A stretch of DNA of 7,109 nt from Methylacidiphilum caldifontis. GTDB lineage: Bacteria > Verrucomicrobiota > Verrucomicrobiia > Methylacidiphilales > CAMAQI01. Both the position numbers and the translations under genes were made by a program. The notes beneath the pieces are model-generated. The model did not search any database. It was not told where the DNA came from and saw only the letters and a list, made by a program, of their open reading frames with translations. Shown here piece by piece: positions 1 through 6,328 of the stretch. The stretch lies in NCBI GenBank assembly GCA_945860255.1, contig CAMAQI010000123.1, forward strand, positions 1 to 7,109. Reading direction: 5' to 3'. How positions within the stretch are numbered: the stretch's first letter is position 1; each line of letters opens with the position of its first letter.

Positions 1-2244
1 ATCATTACCGGAAAAGCGGGACGTGTCTTGATTCTTTTACCAGAGCCGTTAGTGCATCAATGGTTTGTGGAGTTGTTTCGCCGATTCAATTTGGTGGCGA
101 GTATTTATGATGAATCGCGCTGTCAGGCGATTGGAAAAGAACGTGCGGATTCAAATCCCTTTTTAGAAGATCATTTGATTCTTTGTAGTATCGATTATTT
201 AGCCGGCAATGAGGAACGTGCGGCGCAGGTGAAGGGGGTTGATTGGGGGTTAGTCTTAGTCGATGAAGCCCATCATTTAGAATGGTCTGCCGATGCCCCG
301 GCTCCCAAGTATGAATTGGTGCAAGCGCTGAGCTTACGCTGTAAGGCGTTGTTGCTGTTGACGGCGACTCCGGAGCAGCTCGGAAGAGAGAGTCATTTTG
401 CCCGACTTCGATTGCTCGATCCCGACCGCTATTATGATTTAGAGAAATTTATTTCTGAGGAAAAAAAATATACCGAACTCGCCCCTTTAGCGGTGAAGCT
501 TCACGAGCGTCAGAAATTGTCGGCAGAGGATTTAGCGGAGCTCAAACGCTATTTTCCGAAAGGAAATCTCAGTAAAGAGGATCCGGAGGAGTTGTTGGAA
601 CGGTTGCTTGATCAGCATGGAATTGGAAGGGTGATGTTTCGGAATACGCGTGCGGTGATCCAAGGATTTCCGAAACGAAAAGCGAAAATTGTCTCGTTAG
701 AGATGCCGGAGGAGAAAGCGGCTTATTTAGATCGGATGCTCAAGGAGTTGACCTATGAGCTTTCAACTACGGAGGAGGCGATCGAGCTTCGTTCCTATTC
801 TTTTAAGAAGGATCCACGTCTGGCGTGGCTGGTCTCGATGTTAAAGAAATCAAAGAGTAAGAAATTTCTGCTGCTGTGTTCGAATAAGAAAAAAGCGATT
901 GCTTTATATGAGGCGCTGAAGCTTGAGATTAATTCTCATTATTCAGTTTTTCATGAGGATTTGACATTACTGCAACGAGACCGAAATGCCGCTTGGTTTG
1001 CTGAGGAGGAGGGGGCACAGCTTCTCATTTGTTCTGAGATTGGAAGTGAAGGACGTAATTTTCAGTTTGTTCATGACCTGATTCTTTTCGATCTCCCCCT
1101 GAATTTAGAGCTCCTCGAGCAACGTATCGGTCGTTTGGACCGAATCGGACAGACCTCAACGATTCAAATCCATATTCCCGTGGTCAAGGGGACAGGCGCA
1201 GAGGCATTTGCGATGGTCCTTCACGAGGGATTGAATGCTTTTGAGAAATGCCTTGAGGGGGGAAGTCAATTCACGAGAGGATTTCAAAAGGAATTTAAAT
1301 CACTGCTTTTGAGTTCAAGTTACACCGATCAGGAGCTCAAGGGATTGATTGGGAAGCTTCAGAAGCAACATGCCAAGGTTCAGATACAACTTCAAGAGGG
1401 ACGAGATAAATTATTGGAGTTGAACTCTTATCGTCCGAAGGTGGCTTTGGAGGTGGTGAAAGAGATTGCGGCGATCGATGCTGAAAAGACTTTGGATGAC
1501 TATATGATCGATCTTTTCGATCATTTTGGAGTTCAGATAGAAGAGGCCTCGGCGCGCACCTATATTTTAACTCGCGGAAATTTATTTACCGATTCCTTTC
1601 CCTTTATTCCAGCGGAGGGAACGATGGTGACGACGGATCGAAAAAAGGCATTGAGTCGAGAGGAGATCGGATTTCTGACTTGGGAGCATCCGATGATGTC
1701 GGGGGCGATGGAGTTATTGATGACGACCGGGCAAGGAAATAGCGCCTTTGCAATTTGGGAAACGAGCGGGGAGGCCGATTTGTGGCTAGAGGCGATTTAT
1801 ATTTTGGAGCCGATTGCGCCTGCAGAATTAAATTCGGATCGTTTTCTGCCGCCGACACCGATCCGGATTTTGTTGAATCGTCGTGGGGGAGAGATTTCAA
1901 AACAATATCCAATTGAGGTCGTTAATACGCATTTAAAAAGCGGAAAGCCTGCACAGCTTCATGAGCAGTCGGAGTTGATCAATCTCTTGATCCCGACCTT
2001 GATTAAAAAATCGCTATCAGAGGCGACGCAAGCCGCAGAGCAGATTCGTGAGCAAAGTGTCGCAGAGATGAAGGGGGCGCTTGGGAAAGAGATTTTACGA
2101 TTAAAGGAACTCCAAAAATTAAATCCTGGAGTTTCCGATCGAGAGATTGAGCAACTCGTTCAGGAGGAGCGGGAGCTCAGCGAGCACTTACAGCATGCAC
2201 AAATTCGATTGGATGCGGTTCGGTTGATTTTAAAGTCGAAGTAG
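1..2244 (+). CDS. rapA: RNA polymerase-associated protein RapA (SNF2-family ATPase), 5' truncated
   Basis: RapA is a Swi2/Snf2 ATPase that binds RNA polymerase and helps recycle it after transcription. The frame is open from base 1 with no start codon (first residues IITGKAGRVL), so the gene begins outside the window; an ATT at 28 is internal. About 747 codons remain. E. coli RapA has about 968, so roughly 200 residues are missing, including the N-terminal domain and the Walker A GKT. Visible in order: the PEPLVHQWFVE segment; DEAHH (motif II, DEAH at 262-273); LTATPEQLG (motif III, near 358); SRVMFRNTR-like GRVMFRNTR; CSEIGSEGRNFQF (motif V, near 1032); EQRIGRLDRIGQ (motif VI, from 1117); then a long RapA-specific C-terminal region with FLTWEHP and RFLPPTP. 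Similarity to remembered E. coli RapA runs to the last residues (RLDAVRLIL), so the 3' end is intact. It converges on the methyltransferase gene. Identification is very secure; the organism group is not. Confidence 0.96.
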   Translation: MITGKAGRVLILLPEPLVHQWFVELFRRFNLVASIYDESRCQAIGKERADSNPFLEDHLILCSIDYLAGNEERAAQVKGVDWGLVLVDEAHHLEWSADAPAPKYELVQALSLRCKALLLLTATPEQLGRESHFARLRLLDPDRYYDLEKFISEEKKYTELAPLAVKLHERQKLSAEDLAELKRYFPKGNLSKEDPEELLERLLDQHGIGRVMFRNTRAVIQGFPKRKAKIVSLEMPEEKAAYLDRMLKELTYELSTTEEAIELRSYSFKKDPRLAWLVSMLKKSKSKKFLLLCSNKKKAIALYEALKLEINSHYSVFHEDLTLLQRDRNAAWFAEEEGAQLLICSEIGSEGRNFQFVHDLILFDLPLNLELLEQRIGRLDRIGQTSTIQIHIPVVKGTGAEAFAMVLHEGLNAFEKCLEGGSQFTRGFQKEFKSLLLSSSYTDQELKGLIGKLQKQHAKVQIQLQEGRDKLLELNSYRPKVALEVVKEIAAIDAEKTLDDYMIDLFDHFGVQIEEASARTYILTRGNLFTDSFPFIPAEGTMVTTDRKKALSREEIGFLTWEHPMMSGAMELLMTTGQGNSAFAIWETSGEADLWLEAIYILEPIAPAELNSDRFLPPTPIRILLNRRGGEISKQYPIEVVNTHLKSGKPAQLHEQSELINLLIPTLIKKSLSEATQAAEQIREQSVAEMKGALGKEILRLKELQKLNPGVSDREIEQLVQEERELSEHLQHAQIRLDAVRLILKSK

Positions 2245-2296
2245 AATGAGTCTTGATCAAGGGATGACCTCAAGCGATACCGAAATTTTCGGATTT

Positions 2297-2324
2297 GCCG
2301 CAAAAGAACGCAAAGATCACAAAA
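2297..2324 (+). repeat. Left arm of 28-bp inverted repeat
   Basis: The 28 bases beginning GCCGCAAAAGAACGC and ending CACAAAA are repeated in reverse complement at 2620-2647 with 27 of 28 identical. The only difference is T at 2317 here, against A at the matching position of the complement. The CGCAAAG / CTTTGCG core resembles intergenic repeats I recall from diverse bacteria, but I could not verify this. Confidence 0.85.
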
Positions 2325-2619
2325 ATGAAAAGATTTTTAAACCCAGATTCGTCATGAGAAATGGGTTTACCGGGCAAAACATAAAACCCTTTTGGTGAAA
2401 ACGAACGGACCGAGCGCTGCGAAAAGGCTCGCAAATCGAGAAAGTGATCCCGATGGAATCGGAAACTATTTTAGCTCGCCGGGAGGAGGGGGAGCAACCC
2501 AAGGGTCTTTGACGTCGCAAAGCCACGGTCTCTCCGGCAGCCGCCGGATCGACCCTCCCGATTTTAAATTCCCAATGCAATAAATGAGTTAAACCCAAAC
2601 TTTGCAATAGGCCCTTTTA

Positions 2620-2647
2620 TTTTGTGTTCTTTGCGTTCTTTTGCGGC
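2620..2647 (-). repeat. Right arm of 28-bp inverted repeat
   Basis: This is the reverse-complement partner of 2297-2324. On the plus strand it reads TTTTGTGTTCTTTGCG followed by TTCTTTTGCGGC. It ends 15 bases before the terminator hairpin. A transcript crossing both arms could fold them into a long duplex closing a loop of about 295 bases. Confidence 0.85.
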
Positions 2648-2662
2648 CTAAAAAAGTTTCTT

Positions 2663-2697
2663 GTAGGTTCCTTCAAATAGGTGGGAATCTACTTTTT
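2663..2697 (+). terminator. Intrinsic terminator, probably bidirectional, between convergent genes
   Basis: GTAGGTTCC (2663-2671) pairs with GGAATCTAC (2684-2692) to give a 9-bp stem with one G-U wobble on the plus strand and a 12-base loop. TTTTTATTT follows at once. On the minus strand the same stem has one C-A mismatch and is followed a few bases later by TTTTTT (complement of the A run at 2651-2656). It is placed to stop rapA transcription from the left and methyltransferase transcription from the right. It lies about 420 bases beyond the rapA stop, on the far side of the inverted-repeat element. Confidence 0.7.
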
Positions 2698-2762
2698 ATT
2701 TGGGGGATGTGAGGATCGTTGAATTTCTTCAGCTTTCATTAGAGAAATCGATTTTTACTTGA

Positions 2763-3809
2763 TTAGCGGCGCTTCCACTGGGTGACGCACTCGATGTGGG
2801 AGGTCCGGGGGAAAAGATCGAGCGGTTGGACGATTTTTAAATCGAAAGCCTCTGAGAGGGCATGAGCATCCCGAGCTAAGGTCGAGGGATTGCAGCTGAC
2901 ATAGACCAAGTCCTCGACTTGGGAACGATTCAAGATCGAGGTAATCCCCGTTTCCAATCCCTCACGGGGGGGATCAAGGAGGACGATCTTTCCTTCGGAT
3001 TCTAATAACGCCTCTTGTAAGCAAATCTCTACCGAATCATGGATCCATTTGACATTCGTGAGCTTGAGGCGATCGGCATCGCGCAGGAGACGTTCATCTT
3101 TTTCAATCGCATAAATTGTTTGGAATCGAGGAGCCAGGATCTCCGTGAAAAATCCTCCCCCACAATACCCTTCGATCAAGGTATCGCCAGTAGCGGGAAG
3201 AAATTCACCGACGAGATCGATCAAAATTTTTGCCAGATCTCCATTCGCTTGATGAAAGCCGCTACGGGAAATTAACGGATCGCGAATCGAGACGTGATCG
3301 AGTTTTTGATCCGGTTCTTTGAGGAATTTTTCCAACTCTTGATTCACGACCGGGGAGGCAATCGGGCATTGGCTGATACCGACGAGATCACGGGGATTAT
3401 TGCCGCGAAACCCCCAAACTCCGTTTTGACGATGAAGGACGATCCGATTACGATATCCGTACGGTTGTGGACTGGCGATGATCTGGCGTATCGGCGCCTC
3501 GGTGATTTTGCCAATGCGTCGTAAGGTCTCTTCGACCTGTTTTGTTTTTGAAGCGAGTTCTTCGGAATAACTCAGATGTTGATATTGGCATCCACCGCAC
3601 TTTTCGTAGACCGGGCAAAGAGGCTTTTCGCGTGAGGGGGCAGGAGTCAGAATCTCGAGAACCTTGGCGCGTCCAAATTTCTTTTGTTCGGAGAGGATTT
3701 CGACGCGGACTTTTTCACCGGGAATCGTAAACGGGATAAACCAGACCTTTCCCTCATGCCGTGCGACACCGTCTCCGCCAAAGGCGATTGAATCAATCTG
3801 AAGGTCCAT
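2763..3809 (-). CDS. rlmD: Class I SAM-dependent 23S rRNA uracil-C5 methyltransferase, RlmD (RumA) type
   Basis: The family transfers a methyl group from SAM to C5 of a uracil in rRNA; E. coli RlmD modifies U1939. The 348-residue protein starts with a TRAM-like RNA-binding domain (about 1-55). Four cysteines for a [4Fe-4S] cluster follow: C65, C71, C74 in CPVYEKCGGC, and C148. This C-x5-C-x2-C pattern followed by a distant Cys is that of RlmD. The methyltransferase domain has FHQAN (Q187), the SAM-binding EGYCGGGFF (213-221), LLDPPREGL (PPR 280-282), catalytic C306 in YVSCNPST, and the general-base E340 in SHIEC. All key residues are present. The length is well below the 430 or so of E. coli RlmD, so loops are trimmed and the exact target (RlmD, RlmC or dual RlmCD) is uncertain. 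ATG at 3809 gives the full TRAM domain; no clear Shine-Dalgarno precedes it. It lies 106 bases downstream of tatA on the same strand. Confidence 0.9.
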   Translation of the reverse strand: MDLQIDSIAFGGDGVARHEGKVWFIPFTIPGEKVRVEILSEQKKFGRAKVLEILTPAPSREKPLCPVYEKCGGCQYQHLSYSEELASKTKQVEETLRRIGKITEAPIRQIIASPQPYGYRNRIVLHRQNGVWGFRGNNPRDLVGISQCPIASPVVNQELEKFLKEPDQKLDHVSIRDPLISRSGFHQANGDLAKILIDLVGEFLPATGDTLIEGYCGGGFFTEILAPRFQTIYAIEKDERLLRDADRLKLTNVKWIHDSVEICLQEALLESEGKIVLLDPPREGLETGITSILNRSQVEDLVYVSCNPSTLARDAHALSEAFDLKIVQPLDLFPRTSHIECVTQWKRR

Positions 3810-3915
3810 TGTTTGGCGTAAGAGTAGGATCAGGCTCGAAAGTGAACACTAAAATATTGAGGAGAGAGAGATTCCATGAAGCGCCAAACAAGAGTATTTA
3901 AAATACAAAGTCCGA

Positions 3916-4164
3916 TTAGTTTTTATGAGCCGATTGATCGACCGGAACGGTTCCCGGTTTTTCTGGCTCAGAGGGTAATTTAGCCGCTTCCGCGAGTTCG
4001 TGATCAAATTCTTGCTTCGCTTTTTTAAATTCGCCGACGCTTTTTCCAAGTCCACGTGCTAATTCAGGGATTTTCTTGGCTCCGAAGAGAAGAATGACTG
4101 CAATTACAATCAAAGTTACCTCTTGGCCGCCTAAACCAAGCATCGCTAAAGGGAAAGTTGTCAT
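3916..4164 (-). CDS. tatA: Twin-arginine translocase subunit TatA/TatE
   Basis: TatA oligomerises in the inner membrane to form the conduit through which the Tat system exports folded proteins. From ATG 4164 the protein has 82 residues: a short N-terminus, LGLGGQE (9-15), one hydrophobic helix (about 16-27), the conserved F27-G28 hinge, and an amphipathic helix KKIPELARGLGKSVGEFKKA (30-49). A charged, proline-containing tail follows, as in typical TatA proteins. A GTG at 4182 would add six residues (MCHICL) that no family member needs. ATG 4143 (MLGLGGQE) would also give a canonical TatA start, so the start is uncertain between 4164 and 4143; neither has a good ribosome-binding site. No tatB or tatC is in the window, which is normal for organisms where tat genes are scattered. 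It could share a transcript with the downstream methyltransferase, but no promoter or terminator in the 106-base gap decides this. Confidence 0.92.
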   Translation of the reverse strand: MTTFPLAMLGLGGQEVTLIVIAVILLFGAKKIPELARGLGKSVGEFKKAKQEFDHELAEAAKLPSEPEKPGTVPVDQSAHKN

Positions 4165-4239
4165 AAGACAAATATGGCACACTCAGAGGGAGAGACAATG
4201 AAAAAGTAAGCCCAGCGGCCCTCCCCCTCAACTCTACCT

Positions 4240-4271
4240 CGCCAGCCCTGTACTCTTTCTTGGGGCTGGCG
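4240..4271 (-). other. GC-rich stem-loop downstream of the deacetylase gene
   Basis: CGCCAGCCC (4240-4248) and GGGCTGGCG (4263-4271) form a perfect 9-bp stem with a 14-base loop. It stands 41 bases beyond the deacetylase stop codon, in the 148-base gap before tatA. No T tract follows on either strand, so it is not a standard intrinsic terminator. It could stabilise a transcript 3' end, act with a termination factor, or be a small dispersed palindrome. The rest of the gap shows nothing I can name. Confidence 0.5.
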
Positions 4272-4312
4272 GCTCCGTTCGAGAGATTGATCGGTGTTTT
4301 AAATAGATAAAA

Positions 4313-5350
4313 CTATGGTGTGCTTATGGCTTTAATTACTTCTAAGACAGAGGCAGCGAGACCAGGGAGGCCATATCCTCCCTCAAGCATAAAAACGGTT
4401 CTCCCATGGGAATATTCTTTTGCGAGTTTTTGAATTTCTTGCGTGAAGGCAGCGTACCCTTGAGGAGTGTAGGCGAGACCTCCGATCGGGTCCGCGTGGT
4501 GAGCGTCAAATCCTGCGGAGATGAGAATAAATTCCGGTTTAAATTGTTTCATCGCTGGAATTAAGGAATTTTGAAAAGCGGCGAATGCTTCGGCATCGGT
4601 ACTTCCGGCAGGAAGCTCGATATTGAGGGTAAATCCCTTGCCTTTGCCTTCCCCTGTTTCGCGAGGATGACCGGTGCCGGGATAAATTCCCTGTTGGTGT
4701 ATACTATAATAAAAAACCGATGCATCGCTGTAAAAAATATCTTGAGTACCGTTTCCATGGTGGACATCGAAATCAATGATCAGAATTTTTTTAATTCCGT
4801 GCCTCGCTTGTAAATCTCGTGCCGCAATCGCAATATGATTCAAGAGACAAAATCCCATGCCACGGCTCGTTGTGGCATGATGTCCAGGAGGCCTGACGAG
4901 GCAAAATCCGCTCGAGATTTTTCTCTTCATCACAAGATCACAGGCCTCAATTCCCGCCCCTGAGGCGAGAAGAGCGGCGGTGAGAGTTCCTGGTGAAAGA
5001 ACGGTATCTCCGGTGCTCAGTAGTTTTTTTCCTTCCCCGATTTCCTTTTGAATAAGTTGAAAATAGGCAGGGGTGTGAACGCGTGTGATTTGAGCCGGAG
5101 TCGCCTCGGAGAAGGGAGGCCAGAGAAGTGGGGAGTGAAGAGAGGAGTTTTTAATCGTTTTGACGATCGCTCGGAGTCGATCTGGGCTTTCGGGATGGTT
5201 TATGCCGGTGTCATGATTCAGGAAGAGATCGGAATAAAAAATCCCGACAGGGAGCTTTTGAGGGAGCTGAGCCTTGGAAGGAGGTAATTCTGATTGAGAA
5301 AAATTCATCAATAATAATCCAGTGAAAAAGGAGATTAAATTTCTTTTCAT
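4313..5350 (-). CDS. Histone deacetylase-family zinc amidohydrolase with predicted signal peptide
   Basis: This is a class II HDAC / acetylpolyamine amidohydrolase / AcuC-fold enzyme, expected to hydrolyse acetyl-amine bonds with a catalytic zinc; the substrate is unknown. From ATG 5350 it has 345 residues. Motifs: HPESPDRL near residue 52; RPPGHHA with the catalytic His pair (157-158); GFCLLNH; DFDVHHGNGTQ with zinc ligands D195 and H197; AGFDAHH with zinc ligand D282; LEGGYGL with transition-state Tyr 326. All catalytic residues are present, so the enzyme should be active. I chose 5350 because it begins a Sec-type signal: MKRN, a hydrophobic stretch LISFFTGLLLMNF, then a polar region with a plausible SKA-Q cleavage site. 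An in-frame ATG at 5428 would add 26 polar residues that bury this signal and would sit 15 bases after the abiEii stop. Neither start has a clear Shine-Dalgarno site. If exported, it would act in the periplasm or outside, which argues against a protein-acetylation role in the cytosol. Confidence 0.88.
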   Translation of the reverse strand: MKRNLISFFTGLLLMNFSQSELPPSKAQLPQKLPVGIFYSDLFLNHDTGINHPESPDRLRAIVKTIKNSSLHSPLLWPPFSEATPAQITRVHTPAYFQLIQKEIGEGKKLLSTGDTVLSPGTLTAALLASGAGIEACDLVMKRKISSGFCLVRPPGHHATTSRGMGFCLLNHIAIAARDLQARHGIKKILIIDFDVHHGNGTQDIFYSDASVFYYSIHQQGIYPGTGHPRETGEGKGKGFTLNIELPAGSTDAEAFAAFQNSLIPAMKQFKPEFILISAGFDAHHADPIGGLAYTPQGYAAFTQEIQKLAKEYSHGRTVFMLEGGYGLPGLAASVLEVIKAISTP

Positions 5351-5432
5351 CCGAGAGTCACGAGTTTTGATCCGCGAAATCTGCTGACTGCTTATGTTGT
5401 TTAATTTGTCGGAGGATAAAGAGCCCATGGCT

Positions 5433-5460
5433 ATTCGATTACTTCAAAGAGGTACGTCAA
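5433..5460 (-). promoter_or_regulatory. Possible sigma70-type promoter for the deacetylase gene
   Basis: On the minus strand TTGACG (5460-5455) is followed after 16 bases by TCGAAT (5438-5433). The -35 matches consensus at five of six positions and the -10 at four of six. Transcription would start near 5426, within the last coding bases and spacer after abiEii. That would give a leader of about 75 bases to the ATG at 5350 and would exclude the ATG at 5428. Such matches arise by chance in A/T-rich DNA, so this is weak. Confidence 0.3.
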
Positions 5461-6328
5461 TTGGAAATAAACCCTGAGTCTCAAAGAAACAAATAAGATC
5501 CTCAATACTTTGGCGTGCTTCATTCCATGATATTAATTCCCCAGTATGAAGCGTTGCTTCGCTCTCGTAGGCGTTTTTTGCGATATCCCATGTGTCTGTA
5601 AAAGTTTTTAAGCCATTGCAATCAACATATCGGGTTTCGCAGGCGAGATTAAATTGTTCCCCGGCAATTTTCCAGAAATGATGGTTTTGAGATAGAATTT
5701 TAATTCTTTTTGTCAGAGATATGTCGTACAAATCCTTCACTCGAAGTGGCACCATTTTCGGTTCTTTAATTTTTTTTCGATAGGCATCAGTAGAGCTTAA
5801 GTAGGCCCTAAACTTCTCCCCTACACACCGTTCAAGTGAGTAAGCGTTTACCTCTCTTCCTTCAAGGACTAATCGTTTGATTGAGTTGTGATCATATTTT
5901 TCAGGTGCAGTGATATCAATTTCGAGAACAGGGGTTTCTCCATAGGATGAGTCTTTGATTTTTATTTTAAGAATCAATCCATCCCAGCCTCTTGAATGAG
6001 GGTTTTTCTTTGGTCTGTGAATGATTTCTAAACCCTCGTATTCGTAGCGAATAATCTCTTGAGAGTTGAAATGAGTTTTAAGAGCTTTAGGGGTGTTCCC
6101 TTCAATAAATTCTCTCCATTGTTCTCGGGATTTGTGTTCTTGTATGAATTCAGTTGAAAAACTACTATCAATATCAAGTGAAAAACGCCCTCGCCCTAAG
6201 TGTTGATTTAAAATCCTTGCCCCTTTAAAAACCAGCGCTTTATTCAAATCTGGATTAAAGGCAAATGCTTTTAAAACGATATTTAAAATACTGTCGCGCC
6301 ATTGGTTTTCACTCATAATCGTATTCAT
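5444..6328 (-). CDS. abiEii: AbiEii-family nucleotidyltransferase toxin of a type IV toxin-antitoxin pair
   Basis: AbiEii toxins are DNA polymerase beta-fold nucleotidyltransferases that arrest growth, and some AbiE pairs abort phage infection. The ATG at 6328 overlaps the abiEi stop as ATGA and has GGGGAG 10 bases upstream; a TTG at 6352 in the same frame lies inside abiEi and is less likely. The 294-residue product shows LVFKGARIL (32-40), FSLDIDSSF with the catalytic D52 and D54, a third acidic cluster VLEIDIT (E136, D138), EKFRAYLSS (171-179), and VKDLYDI (197-203), which matches the conserved DLYD segment of the family. The segment before DID normally reads KGGT or KGGS; here it is K35-G36-A37-R38, so the second Gly and the Thr are replaced. 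This may mark a subfamily or weakened activity. The A/T content is visibly above that of rapA. It is very likely co-transcribed with abiEi. Confidence 0.85.
   Translation of the reverse strand: MNTIMSENQWRDSILNIVLKAFAFNPDLNKALVFKGARILNQHLGRGRFSLDIDSSFSTEFIQEHKSREQWREFIEGNTPKALKTHFNSQEIIRYEYEGLEIIHRPKKNPHSRGWDGLILKIKIKDSSYGETPVLEIDITAPEKYDHNSIKRLVLEGREVNAYSLERCVGEKFRAYLSSTDAYRKKIKEPKMVPLRVKDLYDISLTKRIKILSQNHHFWKIAGEQFNLACETRYVDCNGLKTFTDTWDIAKNAYESEATLHTGELISWNEARQSIEDLICFFETQGLFPIDVPL

Larger units (their letters stand above)
2297..2647. mobile_element. 351-base non-coding element bounded by 28-bp inverted repeats (MITE-like)
   Basis: This fills most of the gap between the convergent rapA and methyltransferase genes. 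Both ends carry the same 28-bp sequence in opposite orientation, beginning GCCGCAAAAGAACGC, with one mismatch (T on the left, A on the right). Inside there is no convincing gene; two short open frames show no recognisable motif. The interior has the motif TTAAACCCA near both ends in direct orientation (2337-2345 and 2589-2597), an inverted TGGGTTTA at 2362-2369, and small stems such as CCGATggaATCGG (2450-2462) and CGGGAGG/CCTCCCG (2480-2486 and 2554-2560). Size, lack of coding capacity and terminal inverted repeats fit a miniature inverted-repeat element or a large structured intergenic repeat. I cannot see a clear target-site duplication just outside the arms, so mobility is inference. No transposase is present in the window. 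Confidence 0.55.

Noticed and set aside
1604..1912. Minus-strand open frame of about 100 codons inside rapA
   Set aside because: It lies antisense within the conserved RapA C-terminal region; the translation is low-complexity, Ser/Pro-rich and matches no family.
2252..2261. Perfect palindrome CTTGATCAAG just after the rapA stop, and CCGAAAtTTTCGG at 2280-2292
   Set aside because: Short A/T-rich palindromes with no following T tract; expected by chance and not convincing as terminators or operators.
2317..2607. Short open frames on both strands inside the inverted-repeat element
   Set aside because: Neither shows a motif or a good ribosome-binding site, and their limits fall inside the repeat element; best read as non-coding.
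2297..2647. CRISPR array or retron-like RNA in the gap after rapA
   Set aside because: Only two arms exist and they are inverted rather than direct; there are no regular spacers, and no reverse transcriptase or cas gene is in the window.
3039..3730. Plus-strand open frames inside the methyltransferase gene
   Set aside because: They are antisense shadows of a gene whose conserved motifs are all on the minus strand.
3811..3889. GTTTGGCG (3811-3818) and CGCCAAAC (3882-3889) inverted repeat between tatA and the methyltransferase gene
   Set aside because: The 8-bp arms are 63 bases apart with no T tract; this could be chance and does not amount to a terminator or operator.
3876..3983. Plus-strand 35-codon frame after a purine-rich GGAGAGAGAG stretch
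   Set aside because: It has a Shine-Dalgarno-like sequence but runs antisense into the tatA C-terminus, and the peptide has no recognisable feature.
4571..5287. Small open frames in other frames within the deacetylase gene
   Set aside because: They overlap the zinc-binding and catalytic motifs of the real gene and show no independent motif.
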